DNA from: Glandiceps talaboti
Taxonomy: Eukaryota; Hemichordata; Enteropneusta; Spengelidae
DNA: 64,000 nucleotides
Assembly (NCBI RefSeq): GCF_964340395.1
Contig: NC_135558.1
Coordinates: 8,844,501-8,908,500, forward strand
Direction: 5' to 3'
Shown here: in pieces, positions 58,089-64,000 of the stretch
How the letters are laid out: the number at the start of each line of letters is the position of its first letter
Numbering within the stretch: position 1 is the stretch's first letter
Translations under genes and position numbers: made by a program
Notes under the pieces: generated by a model
The model's input: the letters and a program-made list of their open reading frames with translations, nothing else
Told to the model about the DNA's origin: nothing
Databases searched by the model: none

Positions 58089-58466
58089 TTAGCCCGTCTA
58101 CTCACTGGATGTGACTGATACACTCGCTCTCTTTCCAGCTTGTCGCAGGAGCAAGTTCAACTTGTTATTTTAGTCACGCCCCCAAAGGCCCATACTTGAA
58201 TATGCATATGTATGTAAATTTACATAATATTAACTTAACACTGTACTTGTAAATTATCACACTTGTTCGTGTAATCTCATGTACATTTACACAATGACCT
58301 CATTTGAATAATCAAACTGTCTGACGTAATGGCATCACTCCCGGTTGCAACCAATCAGGGTATGTGAATAGATCCAAAACTCAATAGTAAGTTGAAATTG
58401 CTACCAGGATAAGCTAGAAAGAGAACGAGTATAGTGGCTTCAAAGGTACAGCGAGTAGACAGGCTA
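58089..58466. mobile_element. 378-bp MITE-like element with 8-bp flanking direct repeat
   Basis: Left end TTAGCCCGTCTACTC and right end GAGTAGACAGGCTA are inverted repeats. The similarity runs about 50 bp inward (AGCT-GAAAGAGA-CGAGT on both arms). The flanks carry TGTTTTTA at 58081-58088 and 58467-58474. An 8-bp target duplication suggests a hAT-type or similar origin. The interior (AT-rich, with a non-coding GC-poor core) shows no transposase. Confidence 0.65.
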
Positions 58467-59925
58467 TGTTTTTAAATATTTCATAATTTTTCATTTTGCT
58501 TCAAAGAAAGTATTGAAATCCTGACATTTACATAAAATAACACGTTCGTTCAATGCATCCCACATATATGCAATATCAGAGTTCACAACATTTAGAAGTA
58601 ATTTAGTCAACTTGCTCTCAACTCAAAGGTGACAGGAACCTAATAACCGTACATTTCAAAATTCAGGTTGTGTAACCTTTTGAACAATGAATATTGCACT
58701 GAAAGTACAAACACCTGTGGTTGAGGGATACACTTATACTTTACTCTAATATAATGCACACGATTCAAAGTGCGCATTTTCAAATAACAGCGTGTCAATG
58801 GGCAATGCCAGTATGATTTTGCTTAAGGGATATTTCATAAAGATTTGCAATGGCCTTTGAAATCTCCTAAAAGTTGCTTTATTGCAAACACCCCGCTGAC
58901 ATTATCAAACAAAAGCCGGTAATTAAGGTTAGATATGAGGTTGGCTTCAAATTCGTGTTACCGCTTCCCTCTACCATATCACGACCGATTGACGTATATT
59001 GTATACGAGAGAACAGTCTAAGCTCAAAGCTCCAGTCTGAGATAAGAGTAATGTGTAGTCAGTTACCATTTATGCTGGTGAATACACGTTTAGGATTGTC
59101 TAAAACCCATGAATAACAAGTTATACAACTTAACACATATAACCAGTGCCTATTACCAGTACTTTCTTCCCTGTGTTTATTACTTCATTTTGCACCAATA
59201 AATACGAATAGTTCACCAAATCTTTGGCCAGGTACGTAGCCACCTTGGTTTTGTCAGTGTTTGCTGAAGTCACGAAGCATACATGAATTCAGACAATTAT
59301 CCAGAATTATCTTTACAACCCTCAATGAAACGTGATCGGGGACGTTACCAACTACTACCGAAGACATTGCAAGACGATATGTGAAAACTCTGTATCGTGA
59401 GAGACATCCAACTGATATCTTTAGAGAAAACAGACATGAATTCTTTCATCCGTCAAAGAATTTTGACCCTGCAGCATGGTGCAACCTAAGTGCTTACGCA
59501 TGTACTCTCTCCATCCACGTATAGTATAACGTCCAATTGACTCTCGGTACTAATTTTTGATAAATTACACTAGCGATAGAGCAACAGTGTATCATGTATT
59601 CACAAGTATGACAATGAGTAGAACTTTATCAAATGCAATCTCATAAGGTGATTGATATGTTATGCATAGAGATTGAGTTTAATTTAGGAGAAAACTGTGA
59701 GCTGAGATAGACTGAACTTTCATCTGTAAGTGATTCATCTTCCCACACATTTAATCTAATCAATCTTTGGCCTTTCGAAAAGTAATATGTGTATGTCAAG
59801 TACGCCTTGATTGTCATGCAAAGTGTAACAATGTATGACAAAGAGATACTACCATTATTCATTTTAATGTATTCTGTAGTTGATATATAAGTAAACGACA
59901 ACATCAAGTGACAGTCATCTCGACG

Positions 59926-60006
59926 GGTTGAAATAAGGGCTTTGTCATGGGGCGCCCTCACGCATCGGCCAACCCGTTTCAGCAGACCGATCGATGAGGG
60001 CGGAAT
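59926..60006. other. GC-rich imperfect hairpin
   Basis: GCCCTCACGCATCGGCC pairs imperfectly with GACCGATCGATGAGGGC. An outer CGGGTTG / CAACCCG pair lies at 59929 and 59972. It stands out in AT-rich intergenic DNA. It could be a decayed foldback element or a structured site; no gene is called. Confidence 0.35.
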
Positions 60007-60373
60007 GATATGGCGTAGCTAACAGTACATACACCAGTCATTAAAACTAAGATACGCCATGGCTTTATGTTCATATCCATTATATTATTGTACTAAGCGG
60101 CTCACATTCAAAACATATCCAAAGATATCTTGGCATTTGTTTTCAGGTATTAAAGCGATATATCTTGTATGGTGGCTCACAGTTCTTGGTACCTGCAATA
60201 ACATTTCATTTCATGCCAGAGGGTCAAAATAGAATAAGAAGGTTGACTTATTCTCACTCATGCCTATGGTAATGTATATGTAGCCTGTGAAATAGAAGTT
60301 ATAGTGTTGACCAAAAACTCAACCAAGGTAGTAGAATGCTACTGCAGGTACCAGTAATTTTGCATGGCATGGG

Positions 60374-60430
60374 TAAGTAGGTAGGTAGGTAGGTAGGTAG
60401 GTAGGTAGGGTGGGTGGGTGGGTGGGTAGG
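60374..60430. repeat. GGTA / GGGT tetranucleotide microsatellite
   Basis: (GTAG)n passing into (GGTG)n, about 57 bp. The G-rich strand is the plus strand. Confidence 0.92.
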
Positions 60431-61099
60431 AATGGGTATGGTAGGTAGATAGGTATGGAGGGCTTTAACTCAAACGTAATAATCTTGTTTCCATAGCAAC
60501 CTATATGTTATCACTCATTCTCAAGACACACACAATTCACATCCCAAATACACACATTTCTTCACAAATGATCTAGGAAGACTTCTTTATTTTAGTAAGT
60601 ATTGCAAACAATCCAAATATTATACAAACAAGTTGCACATCAAATGAAATATATTTTGATACAAATTGTACAATGAATATTACATAGTTGAATGCTTTAA
60701 AAAATACAGTAAAGTGCATTAAACGTTGAGACTGAAACTGTTAGTACAACACAACTTCCCTTATCAATTATAAATGATTATCCGATGAACTTCAAGACAA
60801 ATAAATAAATAAAAACTAGATTAATACTTACAACTGCACTAAGCTACGACTGCAACATTTTTTTACAGATTTGTTAGACATGAAGACTTACTCGTTATAT
60901 TGTACGCTCTAAACAGCTTTGAATCCTGGGTACATAAATGTATTTGTCTGGTTGTATACATACTATGATACAATAAATCCATCAAATTTATTTTGGGTCC
61001 ACACTCTAAAATCAGTGTTCCAATGCAATCACAATTTCAACCTGTTGCTGTACAACTTATGGATAAAATAGACCGAATTAAGTTACAATTTTAACAATT

Positions 61100-64000
61100 T
61101 TCAGTAAATACATTGGTGGTTGTCAGTGAACACATTGCTGGTTGTCACTGAATACATTGGTGGTTGTCAGTGAACACATTGCTGGTTGTCACTGAATACA
61201 TTGGTGGTTGTCAGTGAACACATTGGTGGTTGTCAGTGAACACATTGGTGGTTGTCACTGAACACATTGTTGGTTGTCAGTGAACACATTGTTGGTTGTC
61301 ACTGAACACATTGGTGGTTGTCAGTGAATACATTGGTGGTTGTCACTGAACACATTGGTGGTTGTCAGTGAATACATTGGTGGTTGTCAGTGAACACATT
61401 GTTGGTTGTCAGTGAACACATTGTTGGTTGTCAGTGAACACATTGTTGGTTGTCAGTGAACACATTGTTGGTTGTCAGTGAACACATTGGTGGTTGTCAG
61501 TGAACATATTGGTGGTTGTCACTGAACATATTGGTGGTTGTCAGTGAACATATTGGTGGTTGTCAGTGAATACATTGTTGGTTGTCAGTGAACATATTGT
61601 TGGTTGTCAGTGAACACATTGTTGGTTGTCAGTGAACATATTGTTGGTTGTCAGTGAACACATTGGTGGTTGTCAGTGAATACATTGGTGGTTGTCAGTG
61701 AACACATTGCTGGTTGTCAGTGAACACATTGTTGGTTGTCAGTGAACACATTGTTGGTTGTCACTGAACACATTGGTGGTTGTCAGTGAATACATTGTTG
61801 GTTGTCAGTGAACACATTGTTGGTTGTCAGTGAACACATTGTTGGTTGTCAGTGAATACATTGGTGGTTGTCAGTGAATACATTGCTAGTTGTCAGTGAA
61901 CACATTGGTGGTTGTCAGTGAACACATTGTTGGTTGTCAGTGAATACATTGGTGGTTGACAGTGAATACATTGCTGGTTGTCACTGAACACGTTGTTGGT
62001 TGTCAGTGAACATATTGTTGGTTGTCACTGAACACATTGCTGGTTTTCAGTGAACACATTGCTAGTTGTCAGTGAACACATTGTTGGTTGTCACTGAACA
62101 CATTGTTGGTTGTCAGTGAACACATTGTTAGTTGTCAGTGAATACATTGCTGGTTGTCAGTGAACATATTGGTGGTTGTCAGTGAACACATTGCTAGTTG
62201 TCACTGAACACATTGTTGGTTGTCACTGAACACATTGTTGGTTGTCAGTGAACACATTGCTGGTTGTCACTGAACACATTGCTGGTTGTCAGTGAACACA
62301 TTGCTGGTTGTCAGTGAACACATTGTTGGTTGTCAGTGAACACATTGCTGGTTGTCACTGAACACATTGCTGGTTGTCAGTGAACACATTGTTGGTTGTC
62401 AGTGAACACATTGTTGGTTGTCAGTGAACACATTGTTGGTTTTCAGTGAGCACATTGGTGGTTGTCACTGAACACATTGTTGGTTTTCAGTGAAAACATT
62501 GGTGGTTGTCAGTGAACACATTGTTGGTTGTCAGTGAACACATTGCTGGTTAACAGTGAATACATTGCTGGTTGTCACTGAACACATTGTTGGTTGTCAC
62601 TGAACACATTGTTGGTTGTCAGTGAACACATTGCTGGTTGTCACTGAACACATTGCTGGTTGTCAGTGAACACATTGCTGGTTGTCACTGAACACATTGT
62701 TGGTTGTCAGTGAACACATTGGTGGTTGTCAGTGAACACATTGTTGGTTTTCAGTGAACACATTGTTGGTTGTCACTGAACACATTGGTGGTTGTCACTG
62801 AACACATTGGTGGTTGTCAGTGAACACATTGGTGGTTGTCACTGAACATATTGGTGGTTGTCAGTGAACATATTGGTGGTTGTCAGTGAACACATTGTTG
62901 GTTTTCAGTGAACACATTGTTGGTTGTCACTGAACACATTGTTGGTTGTCAGTGAACACATTGCTGGTTGTCACTGAACACATTGCTGGTTGTCAGTGAA
63001 CACATTGCTGGTTGTCACTGAACATATTGGTGGTTGTCAGTGAACATATTGGTGGTTGTCAGTGAACACATTGTTGGTTTTCAGTGAACACATTGTTGGT
63101 TGTCACTGAACACATTGTTGGTTGTCAGTGAACACATTGCTGGTTGTCACTGAACACATTGCTGGTTGTCAGTGAACACATTGCTGGTTGTCACTGAACA
63201 CATTGCTGGTTGTCACTGAACACATTGCTAGTTGTCACTGAACACATTGTTGGTTGTCAGTGAATACATTGCTGGTTGTCAGTGAGCACATTGCTAGTTG
63301 TCACTGAACACATTGCTGGTTGTCAGTGAACACATTGTTGGTTGTCAGTGAACACATTGTTGGTTTTCAGTGAACACATTGTTGGTTGTCAGTGAACACA
63401 TTGTTGGTTGTCAGTGAACACATTGGTGGTTGTCAGTGAACACATTGTTGGTTGTCAGTGAACACATTGTTGGTTGTCAGTGAACACATTGGTGGTTGTC
63501 AGTGAACACATTGTTGGTTGTCAGTGAACACATTGTTGGTTTTCAGTGAACACATTGCTGGTTGTCAGTGAACACATTGGTGGTTGTCAGTGAACACATT
63601 GGTGGTTGTCAGTGAATACATTGGTGGTTGTCAGTGAATACATTGGTGGTTGTCAGTGAACACATTGGTGGTTGTCAGTGAACACATTGGTGGTTGTCAG
63701 TGAATACATTGGTGGTTGTCAGTGAACACATTGGTGGTTGTCAGTGAATACATTGGTGGTTGTCAGTGAATACATTGGTGGTTGTCAGTGAACACATTGG
63801 TGGTTGTCAGTGAATACATTGGTGGTTGTCAGTGAACACATTGGTGGTTGTCAGTGAACACATTGGTGGTTGTCAGTGAATACATTGCTAGTTGTCAGTG
63901 AACACATTGGTGGTTGTCAGTGAACACATTGGTGGTTGTCACTGAACACATTGGTGGTTGTCAGTGAACACATTGGTGGTTGTCACTGAACACATTGGTG
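61100..64000. repeat. 22-bp minisatellite/satellite array, about 130 copies, truncated by window end
   Basis: The unit is 22 bp with core GGTTGTCAGTGAACACATT plus a variable three-base segment (GGT, TGT or CTG class). Variant positions include CAGTG versus CACTG, ACACATT versus ATACATT or ACATATT, and GGTTGTC versus AGTTGTC or GGTTTTC. The array continues to the last base, so its full length is unknown. Because 22 is not a multiple of 3, the recurring TGA closes every plus-strand frame. A 176-bp (8-unit) higher-order repeat is visible at about 62841-63192. Confidence 0.97.

Larger units (their letters stand above)
56741..61099. other. Intergenic region between the peptide gene and the satellite
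   Basis: It contains the DR1 at 57916, the TIR element at 58089-58466, the hairpin near 59,950 and the GGTA array. Open frames at 58874-59116 (+) and 59641-59961 (-) show no domain, signal peptide or splice context and are not called. Confidence 0.5.

Noticed and set aside
58085-58150. Possible minus-strand 5' exon ending at a GTGAGT near 58098
   Set aside because: The donor lies in the terminal inverted repeat of the 58089-58466 element and recurs in the other arm as sequence similarity, so it is not evidence of an exon.
59641-59961. 106-codon open frame on the minus strand
   Set aside because: No signal peptide, domain, splice or polyadenylation context; ordinary chance frame.
61100-64000. 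CRISPR-like array appearance
   Set aside because: No unique spacers between repeats: the 22-bp units are directly adjacent, and the window is eukaryotic.

Overview
This is an AT-rich eukaryotic window, gene-poor and intron-dominated. It carries many microsatellites, minisatellites, degenerate tandem duplications, tRNA-derived SINE-like elements and small terminal-inverted-repeat (TIR) elements. That texture, together with the one recognisable protein, points to a bilaterian invertebrate, probably marine. I cannot fix the phylum from sequence alone. Nothing bacterial or viral was seen.

Plus strand, about 1,310-50,475: the 3' part of an NPDC1 / CAB-1 family gene (neural proliferation, differentiation and control protein 1). 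Six phase-consistent exons (1310-1489, 1795-1861, 45067-45154, 45708-45787, 47500-47602, 47958-48044) encode the end of the extracellular region, one transmembrane helix and the whole conserved cytosolic tail. The 5' exons lie outside the window. A 43-kb intron separates the membrane exon from the tail exons. Inside it sits a candidate alternative first exon (19013-19149). It has its own ATG and an upstream in-frame stop, and it splices in frame to the tail exons, predicting a 164-residue form with no transmembrane helix. Two 34-nt candidate micro-exons (29778-29811, 36411-36444) have the same phase signature as the 88-nt tail exon. They could be alternatives to it, or poison exons.

Minus strand, about 56,174 down to 52,800: a compact, convergently oriented gene for an 81-residue secreted precursor. 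It has a signal peptide, a dibasic site and a four-cysteine C-X3-C-X8-C-X3-C core, and ends in Gly-Arg, an amidation-type signal. Its coding intron holds a 172-bp foldback element flanked by a 9-bp direct repeat.

The rest is intron or intergenic DNA. It includes a 30-bp minisatellite (4.6-5.6 kb), two ATGT arrays, a 120-bp CT array, a pair of inverted 381-bp TIR elements (23.0 and 32.8 kb), two SINE-like elements (12.0 and 26.7 kb) and a TIR element with 8-bp flanking repeats (58.1 kb). The last 2.9 kb is a 22-bp satellite running off the window end. Regulatory candidates are DR1-type nuclear-receptor sites (two within 45 bp at 27.3 kb), RFX X-box palindromes and CTCF-like motifs, one pair forming a perfect inverted repeat between the two genes.
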